Part shown: in pieces, positions 47,220-57,531 of the stretch | Layout: each line of letters begins with the position of its first letter | How positions within the stretch are numbered: the first letter of the stretch is position 1 | DNA from: Sistotremastrum niveocremeum HHB9708 | Taxonomy: Eukaryota > Basidiomycota > Agaricomycetes > Sistotremastrales > Sistotremastraceae | DNA length: 64,000 nucleotides | NCBI GenBank assembly: GCA_001630475.1 | Contig: KV419396.1 | Location: 744,001-808,000 of the forward strand | Direction of reading: 5' to 3' | The notes under the pieces: model-generated | What the model was told of the DNA's origin: nothing | Databases searched by the model: none | The model's input: the letters and a program-made list of their open reading frames with translations, nothing else | Position numbers and translations under genes: made by a program

Positions 47220-49607
47220 ATGCCTGCCCCTACTCTTACCATCCCTTCTTCGTCCAAAGTCGACTCGTCCGTCCAGTCGCCCTCTTCTGCCAAAACTCCA
47301 GCCTCTCGCTCCAAAGCCAAACTCAGAGCCCGTCGCCGACGTAGGGCGTCCGAGAGCGACGACGAGCAGATTGAGAGAGATTTGAGCTCTGATTCCGAGT
47401 CCGGCGACCTTTCGTTTCACTCTGCATCAGAGTCAGGAAGTGATGAAGAAGAAGAAAACTTTGAGTCACCGAACGGGCTGGACCATGGCTCTCCCCTCCT
47501 CCGCCCTGCCACCCCTGCCGAAGACTTGTCAAGCACTAGTCATTCGCAGCTGAATGAAGTTGTGGATCAAAAGACCAACGGCCACTCATTTTTTGCTCCC
47601 GAGCACGCCAACTGGTCTGACATGGTGACGGACGAAAACGCCAACGGACCCACTGACTTGCCTGTCATCGACTTCGCCGACTTCACACAAGGTGGTCATA
47701 CCGCCGCTGATGCCACTACCAGCGATGCCACAGCCCTCGCCCCTCCGCCAAAAATCCTCACTCCTCCACCCAGGACTACCGCACCTGTTGCTCCAAGTGA
47801 TGACGCCCGGGCAACCAATTCCGGCCCAGCTCCTCCCCGTAGAACAGATGGCAAGTCTGTTCGTCAGAACTACCAGCAAAGGTTACAAGAAGACCCGTCA
47901 TTTGTACCTGTCGTCGGTATGTTCTGGGGTCACGACGACCGACTCATGAATAAGGACCTTCGAAGCATGAGTAATTGGTGGAGAGGGAAATGGGGACGAG
48001 GGGGTGGGGGCGGTGCTAACTGGCAGAATCGGTCTGGTAACACGAAGGGATCTAGGAATGGTCAGGGTGCTACGAATTCTGAGGATGGTTGGGTCCCTCC
48101 TGCTTCTGAACAAGCTTGGACACATGACGGTTTTGAGCAGATGAGACAACGCGACGAGCAGCGTGCTGTTCAAACTCGTGGTCGTCGACCACAAGGCCCG
48201 TCTGCTCCTTCCGGCTCTCGGGGTCGAGGTGGCCCGCAATCGCCTGTGCATAACAATCGAGCAGCGTTGAACTCGACTGCCCATGCGCAGGCAGTAGCGC
48301 AGGCTCAAGGTCGCCCATGGTTTGTTCGTAAACCTGAGAAGCCTTGGACTCAGCAGTTTGATGCCTTTTTGCACTTTGACCACGATCTGCGTCCACGGCC
48401 TGGTCAAGGACAGGGCGTCCGCATCCATTTGAACAGCAAATCTTCGTCCATTGTGCGATTACCTCAGTCGACTACTTCTCCGAACGCTACACACACACCC
48501 AGCTCGTCTTCACCTACCAGAAGTGAATCCGAGCGCCTGTTCGTGGTTCGGCTGCCCAAACGAAAGGGGGCCACAGTAGCTCAAACTCTCAATTCCAGAG
48601 TCCCCCCTGCTACGCCTGTCGTTCCGGAGCCTATCACTACAGTGGCCGATCCTTTCGTTGACGACGAACCTTCAACTTCATATTCTGCTCCTCCATCATC
48701 TCTACCCGTAGACGATTCTCGTGGCTTACAAGCAGTGACCGAGGGAGTTTCTCAGCTGGGCCTTCAGACAGCTTCTCCTGCAGCGCTGCAGACATCTACG
48801 GCGATTCCAACGGTCTCAGCTGGGCTCGAAGAGAAACTGCCTCCGGCATTTGTACCTTCGAGTTCCACAGCCGGCATTGAGTCAAGCACTGGTATGGCTG
48901 CTGCTGATCCAAGTGCTCCTGCAATAGGTAGCATACCAAGCTTTGACCCCGCCCTCAATGCCCAACCTTCAGTATTGCCGCCTGCCCAGATTCCCACAGC
49001 ATCACCTCCCCTTTACCCACCTGGCATGGCCTACCAGCCTCAATACACTTATCATCCCGGTTTCCCGCCCGGCGTTGTGTTGGACGAGAGTGGATATCCC
49101 GTGGACCAAATGACTGGACAATACGTATACTTGCAACCTAGTCTACAAGTTCCATCCATTTACAATCCTCCGCCATTACACATGATGTCTAGTCCAGAGT
49201 CACTCATGTATGGCCACATGATGGCTGACTACATGCCGTCTTCTCCCTTTGGCGATCACCAGCAGCCCGTCCAATTCTCGCTGCCTCGTCAACGCACGCG
49301 AGTTGAGATCCGAGCACCTTCAGGAGAAGAGAGTGGTGTAGGGAAGCGTGTACAACAACAGACTTCTGGTCCCAGGCTGGGGTCTCAGCCTGCCGTCACG
49401 GATCCCGCATATTCGCCTGCAGCAGGGTATGCAGGAGTTAATGGCGAGACCATGCCCACGGGAGAGCGTCTTCCCAACGGAAGTGTATCATATGGGGGCA
49501 TGCAGTATTATTTCCCGACTTATCCCTATGCTCAGTATCCTGGTTACGATGGGTATAGTGACGGCACCCAACCTCAACTTCCTCCCCCTCCGCAATCTTA
49601 TTATTGA
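47220..49607 (+). CDS. Barentsz/CASC3-like protein (exon-junction complex, Btz domain)
   Basis: Single exon of 795 codons from the ATG at 47220 (MPAPTLTIPSSSK). A basic patch (KAKLRARRRRRAS) and an acidic Ser-rich region precede the Btz core: DPSFVPVVGMFWGHDDR, then NWWRGKWGRGGGG, and downstream WTHDGFEQMR. The spacing of FVP..G.F..HDDR and W.HD matches the SELOR motif by which CASC3/Barentsz clamps eIF4A3 and RNA. The rest is Pro/Ser/Tyr-rich and disordered (PPGMAYQPQYTYHPGF, QYYFPTYPYAQYPGYDG). Role by family: exon-junction complex, mRNA localisation and nonsense-mediated decay. The lack of any intron in 2.4 kb is unusual for this window. Function rests on the short motif only. Confidence 0.78.
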   Translation: MPAPTLTIPSSSKVDSSVQSPSSAKTPASRSKAKLRARRRRRASESDDEQIERDLSSDSESGDLSFHSASESGSDEEEENFESPNGLDHGSPLLRPATPAEDLSSTSHSQLNEVVDQKTNGHSFFAPEHANWSDMVTDENANGPTDLPVIDFADFTQGGHTAADATTSDATALAPPPKILTPPPRTTAPVAPSDDARATNSGPAPPRRTDGKSVRQNYQQRLQEDPSFVPVVGMFWGHDDRLMNKDLRSMSNWWRGKWGRGGGGGANWQNRSGNTKGSRNGQGATNSEDGWVPPASEQAWTHDGFEQMRQRDEQRAVQTRGRRPQGPSAPSGSRGRGGPQSPVHNNRAALNSTAHAQAVAQAQGRPWFVRKPEKPWTQQFDAFLHFDHDLRPRPGQGQGVRIHLNSKSSSIVRLPQSTTSPNATHTPSSSSPTRSESERLFVVRLPKRKGATVAQTLNSRVPPATPVVPEPITTVADPFVDDEPSTSYSAPPSSLPVDDSRGLQAVTEGVSQLGLQTASPAALQTSTAIPTVSAGLEEKLPPAFVPSSSTAGIESSTGMAAADPSAPAIGSIPSFDPALNAQPSVLPPAQIPTASPPLYPPGMAYQPQYTYHPGFPPGVVLDESGYPVDQMTGQYVYLQPSLQVPSIYNPPPLHMMSSPESLMYGHMMADYMPSSPFGDHQQPVQFSLPRQRTRVEIRAPSGEESGVGKRVQQQTSGPRLGSQPAVTDPAYSPAAGYAGVNGETMPTGERLPNGSVSYGGMQYYFPTYPYAQYPGYDGYSDGTQPQLPPPPQSYY

Positions 49608-49949
49608 TCACGAGTCGGACGCCTGTTCACTGTTGCACATCTTGGATCACCTACATAATTCTGTACTTAGTACTGCACTTATATCATGCATTTTCCCATT
49701 TCATGCTTACTGTATGCATCTCATGAGTCATCGCCGTCTACAAGACCACCGCCTTGTGTTTTGTTTTGTTTACCCGCCGCGTCCTCGTAGCCACCATCTT
49801 CAAAAGGGTCAAGAATTGGTGGTCTTCTGATTAGTCTCAGATATACCTATTCTGTGCGTAAATGTAAGACCTTAGCGTATTACTGATGTCTAGACCTGCT
49901 TTCTACCAAAGCTTAGCACTGTGTGCCAGCCAGCGCCCGCCGCTCCACG
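49608..49949. other. Intergenic: 3' UTR of Btz gene and TFIIB promoter
   Basis: This 342-bp gap has no coding exon supported. T-rich sequence in the first two thirds is consistent with a 3' UTR. No RNA gene or repeat recognised. Confidence 0.55.
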
Positions 49950-51172
49950 ATGTCGTTCGCTCAACCTTTCCCTTTGGCCCAACCCCTTGCGGCTTCCAAG
50001 CCATCCTTCGGTCCAGATCTCGCTGTGCGACTTATCTGTCCTGATTGTCGGGATCCCAACCCCAATATTGTCGAGGAGTTTGGGAGTGGTGACTTAGTTT
50101 GTGGGACATGTGGATTGGTCTTGGGTGACAGGATCGTGGATACCAGAAGTGAATGTACGTCTTTCTTTGTATCTCTTTGTCTACCAGCAGCTGAGATTTT
50201 GTTTAGGGAGGGTATGTCCCATTGTCGTTTCACTACTTTCTCCTATCTGACCTTTCTCAGACATTCGCCAACGATGAGGGAGATGATCCGTCTCGTGTTG
50301 GAGCAGCTTCAGATCCGTTACTTGACGGTATCGAGCAACTGGACACCGTCATCAGTTTCCGAGATGGTGGATCTGGAATTGCAAAGGAGTTGCAGCGTGC
50401 CGCCTCCAGGTCTCAGACAGGGGGCCGCTCAGAACGAAATCTCCTCACCGCATTCCGCGAGATCTCCAACATGTGCGATCAGTTCTCTTTACCGAAGACG
50501 ATCAGTGATATTGCCAAGCAACTTTACAAACGAGCTGAAGAAGAAAAGCTTTTGCGCGGAAAGAGTCTGAATGCAGTCATCGCCGCATGCATATTCATCG
50601 CCTGCCGACAGGCACATGTACCTAGAACGTTCAAGGAAATATGCCATCTCACTCGGGTACCGAAGAAGACCATCGGACAGTGTTATAAAGCCATCGAGCA
50701 GGCGTTCAACCTTAGCCAGAAGTCGGAGGAGAAAACGGGCGGGAACGTTGCCACGCCAGGAACGGAACCGGAGGACCTTTTGGCCAGGTATTGCAATCAC
50801 CTCGACCTCCCTGCCAACTTCCAACGAGTTTGTGCCGACATCATTGGAGAGGCTCGAAAGGGCGGTATCGCAGCTGGGCGAAGCCCGGTCTCCATCGCTG
50901 GTGGCGCCATCTACTTTGTGTGCCATCTCCTCGGCAAGGCGAAGAGCTCGAAAGACATCTCCGGTGTTGCCGGTACCAGTGAGGGCACCATCAAACTCGT
51001 CTACCGACTGTATTACCAGGCCAGGAAAACTATTGTTCCTAAGGAAATTCTGGAATCTGGTAAGAACAGAAGATGACCAGACACCTTCACTAAACTCACA
51101 ATCATTGACTCTTTTTCAGGCAAGGCAGATCTTGCTCGACTTCCCGTAGACAACTCGAATTCTCACAAGTGA
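49950..51172 (+). CDS. SUA7: Transcription initiation factor TFIIB
   Basis: Four exons: 49950-50154, 50207-50211, 50261 to about 51060, and the last from about 51120. The N-terminal zinc ribbon (CPDC ... VCGTCGLVLGDRIVD) is followed by the B-reader (EWRTFANDEGDDPSRVG) and two cyclin repeats (AKQLYKRAEEEKLLRGKSLNAVIAAC-type helix start; later FQRVCADIIGEARKGGIAAGRSPVSIAGG). It recruits Pol II to TBP-bound promoters and helps set the start site. The second exon is only five nucleotides, GGAGG: it completes the Trp codon begun as T at 50154 and supplies Arg of the invariant EWRTF. Both flanking introns have ordinary ends (GTACGT...TTTAG, GTATGT...CTCAG). The C-terminus ARLPVDNSNSHK is added by the final exon. 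Confidence 0.95.
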
Positions 51173-51394
51173 ACGTGGCTTGAGAGATGAGATTCTGGCT
51201 TGTACTTTTTCACTCCTCACATTCTTTTTTCTCGATATGTCATGCCCCCGACCCATATTATTATTGTAATTACACCCAGACATAGTCGAATCACCGTTGA
51301 ACAAGGAGAAGGACCATATTGGTACTTTTAAAAATGATGTACTGTAGATGCCACCGAGAAAAAATGCGCAAATAGTAGAGAATCTAGCAAAGAA

Positions 51395-52607
51395 TCATCG
51401 CTTTCCCTTCTTAAAGCTGGTCTTCCCCTTCTGTGTGCTAGCAGACCGGGCTAAGGAATGAGAGCCTTTCCCGCCGCTCGCGAACTTGACCGCCTTCCTG
51501 ACGTTTACCACATCGGAAGCCCCTTGACCGTCTTGCTCAGCGCGACGGGCTTTCTTTGCACTTGACCCCTCAAGACCAGCAAGAATGGCTAAGGAACTTT
51601 TTCGTTCGTTAGCTGCGGAGACTTCAGCGGGTTCGAACTTGAATGAAAAATAAAATAAAAATGTTATTATTCCTCCAGGCCTTGTGCAGATATATAGAAT
51701 GCACGTACCTTTCGCTTGATGCCACGGATTTTCTTCTCTCCATCCAGTTTCTTGTCAAACCTGCCAAACATGAGCGAAACAATAGCCTGAGTTGTCATTC
51801 AACTCACTTTCCCATACTTGCCGTGCTTTTCCTGGTGGATTGCAAAGTTGATTCGATTTCCTTTTTACGACTTTCTTTGGGATCGGCAGCTTTTTGAGCA
51901 CGAGCCAAATTTGCATCACGCTGTTTAGTATTCTTGGCGATGACTTCTTTACGCTTAGTCTTTGCGTCCTTTGCGGGGTCGAAATCGACGTCTGGATGCC
52001 TTTGATTCAGACGGGGTCAAAATGGAGGTGGAAGGAAACTCACCAGCATTAGCAGGAACCTCAGTCAACCATTGATCTTCCAGCTCTTTATTTTTGCCAT
52101 ATCTCCCCCATCTGTTGACCCAGTCCTGTTTCTCCTCATCCCACACCTTCTTATCCTTCACAGAATGTTGGATACCCTTCGCTGAAGCAAATCTCTCCCA
52201 TTTCGTCTGTGGTTTTGGCTTTGGTAGAGGCTTCGCTCGAGGAAGTTCGTATGTCGGTGCGGGGAGTTTTGCTACTGGGCCGTCGGGGGAAGAGTGAATG
52301 GGAAGTGAGAAGAGAGCAGCGAGAAGTGCTTGGACACCGTCTCGTGCTGTTGATTGAAGATGGTCTTCAAGATTCGCCCTTTGTGTACGATGAGTATAAG
52401 CTCGACGAATGAGATAATTTCACTAACTCGTGAGCTTCGGCGTCGATTGGGTTCAAGTCGGAGACAAGCAAGAGACCTGGGTCGATCTCATGTTCTTTAT
52501 CAACCTCTATTGATTTACTGGCAAATGCGTTTAAGGTGAAGCCATGGGTTTGTCATGTCTACTTACAATTTATCATTTTGCGCTTGAAGTAAAGTTGAAA
52601 CGTCCAT
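51395..52607 (-). CDS. RRS1: Ribosome biogenesis regulatory protein Rrs1
   Basis: About six exons from the ATG at 52607: MDVSTLLQAQNDKFKSIEVDKE, then GLLLVSDLNPID, QALLAALFSLP, and the family core PAPTYELPRAKPLPKPKP with KWERFASAKGIQ and DEEKQDWVNRWGRYGKNK, WLTEVPANADVDFDP. The C-terminal half is Lys/Arg-rich with DGEKKIRGIKRKFEP, ending KKGKR. Rrs1 with Rpf2 brings the 5S RNP into pre-60S particles in the nucleolus. Start is fixed by the conserved N-terminal helix; the last intron (about 51639-51709) is unusually long for the window, about 70 bp. TIP41 ends 90 bp upstream on the same strand, so RRS1's promoter overlaps that gene's 3' end. Confidence 0.93.
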
Positions 52608-52696
52608 GGAAGAGTTTAGTGAGTTGCGTCGCGCTTCACTTTTTTTTCGAACACCGCGTCGGTCTAACTTACAACTGCTACACATGATCACTAAAT

Positions 52697-53732
52697 CTAT
52701 TCCAACTTCACGACCTCTACTGTTCGTCCCAATCCTTTCCAACCAGTGCCAGCACCTATCACTTGAGATTGGTTTTGGTCCATGTTTGTCAGTTGTTCTG
52801 TAATGGCGGCTTCGCTCGTCAACGCGGATAGATCGTTACCAAAAGCAAGACGCTGATCTCGAGTCATTATGCGTTCCAAGAGACATGGTGGATGCTGACC
52901 TGCTTGAGAGTCTCATATGGTGCCTCCCATCCACACGTCTCCTTCACAAGGATGGCCGGACTACGATTGAAAGAATGATAAACTCGTGTGTCATGGACCC
53001 GGAACAAAACGTTGTCCACTCGTAGTATGAATCGTGCCAAAATAAAGAGACATGTTGGCATGACTCTCTGTGGAACGTTTGACGAAGAAACGCATAGTCT
53101 TTGTTGCAATGCTTACCACACGGACGGTGTAATTCGATGAGCCATTGTCATGTAGCTCGTCTTCGAATAAAGGAATTTCAGAGAAGAACAGTATGGGGTC
53201 TCTTCGTTTTAGCTCTTCCAAGGGTATGTTGTGGAATGGGTTTTCGGGGTCGGCTGGTTGGAACGAATCGGGCTGATTCGCACTCCCAGAATATGTGGTG
53301 GTATAGGTCCAATCGTATTCTTTGGTGACAACAGTTTCAGGCATAGGCAGGGAAGAGTCAGGTGCACTAGAGGAACGTACTCTAGATCATGGACGAGAAA
53401 GAGAGCAGCAAGACTCGCCGACTTGACAACCACTTGTCCGCATAATCGACTTTGACACCTCCATCTCCAGGTCGCAGCTCTCCGTTGCGCACAGCAGAAA
53501 GAGCAGCTTGTGTGTCAAGACGATACTCCCAGCCAGACGCCTTATGTTTTACAGAAAGCCAGTTGTCGCCGTAGGTCATTTCTGGCAGCGGAATTTCCAG
53601 CACATGATGGAGCTGATCGAGTCGGCGGGCATTGCTGATGGGCTTCTTGGAAGATGTAATTTCCCAAGAGTTTATAGAGATAGCAGAAACGTGAGGAGAT
53701 GGATTGGACAGTTGGTATTCTGGAATGGCCAT
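52697..53732 (-). CDS. TIP41: TOR-pathway phosphatase regulator Tip41
   Basis: Four exons from the ATG at 53732: MAIPEYQLSNPSPH, SWEITSSKKPISNA, LEIPLPEMTYGDNWL, GDGGVKVDYADKWLSSR, EYDWTYTTTYSG, PADPENPFHNIPLEELKRRD, PILFFSEIPLFEDELHDNG, then VMPTCLFILARFILRVDNV and TRVYHSFNRSPAILVKETCG with GWEAPYETLKQ. This is full-length Tip41, which binds Tap42 or PP2A-type phosphatases downstream of TORC1. PSY2 in this window is another PP2A-family regulator. The intron at 53367-53418 appears to use a GC donor. The final intron must end at GATCAG (about 52870) to keep KQRLAFGNDL in frame. Divergent partner DLIC starts 51 bp away. Confidence 0.92.
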
Positions 53733-53782
53733 CTTCTAACCAAAGCAAAAGTCATTCGACTCCGCCGACTGGCACAAACAGC
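53733..53782. promoter_or_regulatory. 50-bp divergent promoter between TIP41 and dynein light intermediate chain
   Basis: The two start codons are separated by 50 bp. TIP41's first residues are family-conserved, fixing its ATG; the dynein chain's ATG is the nearest one upstream of conserved DLWSSILDSV. No TATA box is visible. Confidence 0.55.
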
Positions 53783-55721
53783 ATGAGTCGCCAATCAACG
53801 CCTTCCCCTCCGCCTCAGGATCTGTGGTCATCCATTCTCGACTCCGTATCATCCAAGAGGTCCATACCATCCAAGTCGATATTGATCCTTGGTGAACAGG
53901 GCTCAGGTCGCTCGACCATCGCGTCTGCGCTCCTGCAGAAACAACACGGCAATACTGAAGAGCACGTACATGACTTTGCACTGGGTTACCAATGGACAGA
54001 CGTTCGAGACGATGCTGAAGAAGGTGTGTTGGCAAGCTTTCAGTTTCTGGAACCTTCTGAGCTCAGGCACTGCAGATACACTAGCACGACTGTCGGTGTT
54101 CACCGTTCCGTCCTCGTCGCCGCCATACCTTTCTCTCATTCCGCGTTTTTTGCCTCCCAAGTCATCTCTTCCAAGTACTGTGGCAATCGTCGTACTAGAT
54201 TGGACGCGTCCGTGGACTTTTCTTGAACAGCTGCTTGTATGGCTTCAATGGCTGGAACGGTGGGCATCTGGGGATAATTCAAGAGAACTTGACATTTTGA
54301 AAGAAGAGACAAGGGAAAGACGTGAGCTACCTATGTCTATAGTGATATGGTTATTCACCTATAACAGTGCAATCTTATCTCCAGCATTATAATGCAACAT
54401 CGTTAGACCAAACCTCTCCTTTGCCCCATACCTCTGTCAACACCCTACTTCCTTTAGAATCTGATGTCTTCACTCACAATTCATCTGGCATCCCCATCAT
54501 CATTGCCTGTACGAAGGCTGATTTGATTGACGACGACAGCGATTTGGTTGGCGGTGGAAACAATATTATGGTCAAGGGTAAAAGTGAGCAATGGGAGGAA
54601 CGCACAGACGGTGTCATGCAGGTATTGCGCACTATATGTATGAAATGTGAGCTCTTGTTCGTTAATACCACTGTTGCCTAATGCTCAAATAATCTGCGAT
54701 AGATGGCGCTGCACTCTTCTATACTACCCAGCAACCTACAACACTGTCAGAGCTGCGTCATTATGCACTGCATCTGCTCTTCATGCAACCCACATCCGCT
54801 ACCTCGGAAGGAGCGCTAGGCCGCAATCCTTTCCCACAGTCGCACAAACCGAATACATTGGATCGTGACCGAATTTTTGTTCCTGCTGGATGGGATAGTT
54901 GGGGCAAGATCCAGATATTGAGAGATAATTTCGAGTATAAAGTATGGAGCGAGGCCTGGGAACGTGAGATCGATCCCGAGAAACAGAATGAGTCGCCGGG
55001 ACCTGGAGCGAAACAGCTCTTTGAGACGTTGATCGGGGGTAATCAGGGGCCACAGGTGAGGCTTGATCCACCGAGTCTCTATGCTCATTCTGATTTTCTA
55101 TGATAGAAAGCCTCACTCACACCTCTGGTGTTGCCAGTCCCAGAACAAAACTTTCTCTCGAAGAACTGGGATGAAAATTCGAAGAAACCTGATAGAGACC
55201 CTCGGACATCGTTCCGAAATCTTCAGGATAACATGGGTACGGCCACTCATGCTGGGATAGTCGGTCCCCTAGGCAGTAGTAGCTTCAGCCTGCCAACAGT
55301 CGAGCGCGCGCTGTCCGAGATGGAGGGTGGATCGAGTCTCTCGGCTGACGCCAGGAGGGTCCCGAACGCAAGAAGAGTACGTATTTCAGTGATTTCATTT
55401 TAAAGAGAAAAGCGGTAACACATTCACTAGGATGTTCCTTCCCGCCCCCTCCTATCGCCCTCGCCAATGACGGGCAATTCTAGGCCGCCAGCTTCACCTG
55501 GATTAAGTTCTCCCTTAGGCTCTGCGACGGGTCAAACGCAGCACGAAGTCCTTCAGACATTCTTCCAGAGCCTGCTTACGTCCAACAACAGATCAGGAGC
55601 AAGACAATCGGCTCAAAGTCCAACAAATGTCTCAGCCACCGCCGCATCTCCTGAACCACAGCCAACGAGCCCAGGTGCCAATGGAACTAATCTTGAACAC
55701 GAAGAACGTTTAGAGAATTAG
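53783..55721 (+). CDS. Cytoplasmic dynein 1 light intermediate chain
   Basis: About seven exons from the ATG at 53783 (MSRQSTPSPPPQDLWSSIL). The Ras-like domain has a P-loop variant GEQGSGRST, then DFALGYQWTDV, STVAIVVLDWTRPWTFLEQL, the helix WLQWLERWAS, IPIIIACTKADLIDD and YGAALFYTTQQPTTLSEL; later DRIFVPAGWDSWGKIQIL, followed by the adaptor-binding tail, which is Ser/Pro-rich with a helix HEVLQTFFQSLLTSN. That tail helix resembles the effector-binding helix of metazoan light intermediate chains. The subunit holds the dynein heavy chain and links it to cargo adaptors; in fungi it serves nuclear migration and endosome transport. All joins keep frame. Confidence 0.92.
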
Positions 55722-55923
55722 AGTGGCACTTTGATTGGGTTTTGAGTAGTGATCGCTAGCTGCTATTGTTGCTGTGCCAAGTTCGGCCAAGTTTGGAGCA
55801 GCCGGTGGCGGAGGCTGAATCACCGCTGACCCAACTTTCCACCAACCACCATCACGTCCCCTTCTCCTCCTCTGTCTATACCTCTTGCTTTACCACACTT
55901 GCTATTGTCGTTTATAAAATATC

Positions 55924-57301
55924 ATGGGGAAATGGTCTCAAAATTAGCACCGCAATCTCGTATCAGAATGCTGACTTGGTGACACAGGACAGCTGAATAT
56001 ACCGACGACGTCTTCAGCTTCAAGCTGAGGAATATGGTGTACGTCACATCTTACCTACGTTCATGCATGGCATGGTTTCTGATAAATATTCAAGCTGTGG
56101 ATCGATTGAGAGGCTGAAGAAAGAGAAGGGCGACCCACAAATCACCTACGAAGCGCTCGTGGAAGACTTGGACGGGGGAGACTCCTTTTGTTCTTCTATT
56201 ATCGATGTCCTCGTTCGAGTACGTCCCAAGATAATCTCAGACCTCTATTATTGACTGATTTTGGTTTAGGAGCTCGCTGACCGTCGAGCACGTCGAACAC
56301 CTGCTGATCGCCGTCTGATCAGTGATTACACTGCCGGGAGCCTTCGTTGTCTCAGTCATTCCACTCGAGTATATCGAGACCGCACACGCCATCGGCATAG
56401 CTCTCCATTTGGTGTCCAAAACAATGGCGATTTCTTCGTCTCATCAGAGCCCTCTCACATCCGTTTCCCAGCCTTCGGCGGGAGCCCCTTATCCGACGAC
56501 GAGGAGTACATATATGTTGATGGAGAGTATGACGGAGCAAGGCTTCCTTATGAAATGTACGATGCGCACCGATATCCACATCCACTCGTCTTTGGAAGCG
56601 GCAGGCCACCGTTACCTGGATCACCTCCACCTGAAGAACGTAGCGAGCCTACGGACGTCGAAGTTGCCCCTGTCCCTCTAGGTCGTTCACAATCTGTGAG
56701 GCCTCGAAACAGCACAAACCTTGTACGACAACCCTCCATCCATCGACGAGAGCTTGAAGAAGCTAGCCGACGAAGAAGGGCTGCAAATCGCTCTTCCCTG
56801 AATCTTTCGCAGCCGGATCGTCCGACCGCCGGTGGCGACAGCTCTTCGAGTATGGACATTTCCAACCTTTTGATGAATATGGAGGATGGCGACGCAAACA
56901 CATCGAGTAGTGGAACAGCTTCGACGAGACGAACTGCCCGGCGCTTACTGAGCGCTGCAGATGTGGAAGGAAACTCAGACACCAGAAACTCTTCATCCAG
57001 GCCGTCAGCCCTCTTTCGTAGCACTATAGGCGCAATCACGCCGCTCTACCCAGACTCTGCGGGATCTCGTCCTTCTCATGTTCTCCCTCGACTCCGTCGT
57101 GGCGGTGTCCAACCGCCAGAATTCTTTGTACATCATTCCACGTCCGACGATGCTGCAACCAGAGCATCATACATGGCAGGACTCCTGGGGCGTCCTCCCT
57201 CGGGTTGGCTACCCCGTCCTGAAAATGACGACCTCAACAACCTTCAGGTTCCCACTCCTCGTTCTAGCACTTCAGAAGAGGATGGGGAAACAACCGTTTA
57301 A
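55924..57301 (+). CDS. Unrecognised protein, acidic-basic N-terminus and disordered C-terminal half
   Basis: I assemble four exons: ATGGGGAAATG at 55924, an exon giving TAEYTDDVFSFKLRNMV, one giving CGSIERLKKEKGDPQITYEA and LVEDLDGGDSFCSSIIDVLVR, and a long last exon (about 56270-57301) starting ELADRRARRTPADRRL. The last exon is Arg/Ser-rich with EEYIYVDGEYDG, two basic patches and a Ser-rich end. I recognise no domain. The N-terminal segment may be a short helical module. Codon pattern and clean open frame in the last exon support a real gene; the first two exons are the weakest part. It lies between the dynein chain and TLS1, all on the plus strand. Confidence 0.6.
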
Positions 57302-57531
57302 TTTTTCCCCGCTGGCCGACCTATGTATTGCACATTTCTCTGTGGATTGTCGACTGAGAGACTCAAAAAGATTGCACAATAGTTGTAGTAAAAGATTGTA
57401 TACGAGATGGGCTTCTTTGTATTAGTTCTATTTAATAATCACCATTTCTCCTCTTGCCACATCGCATCAGTCGCGGATTCAGTGATTGACTGCATGCAAC
57501 CTCGGCCCGAACCCGTTGTGCTTCCGCCGTG

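Noticed and set aside
47898-48428. 176-residue minus-strand ORF inside the Barentsz-type gene
   Set aside because: Antisense shadow of a long exon with biased codons; no independent coding signature.
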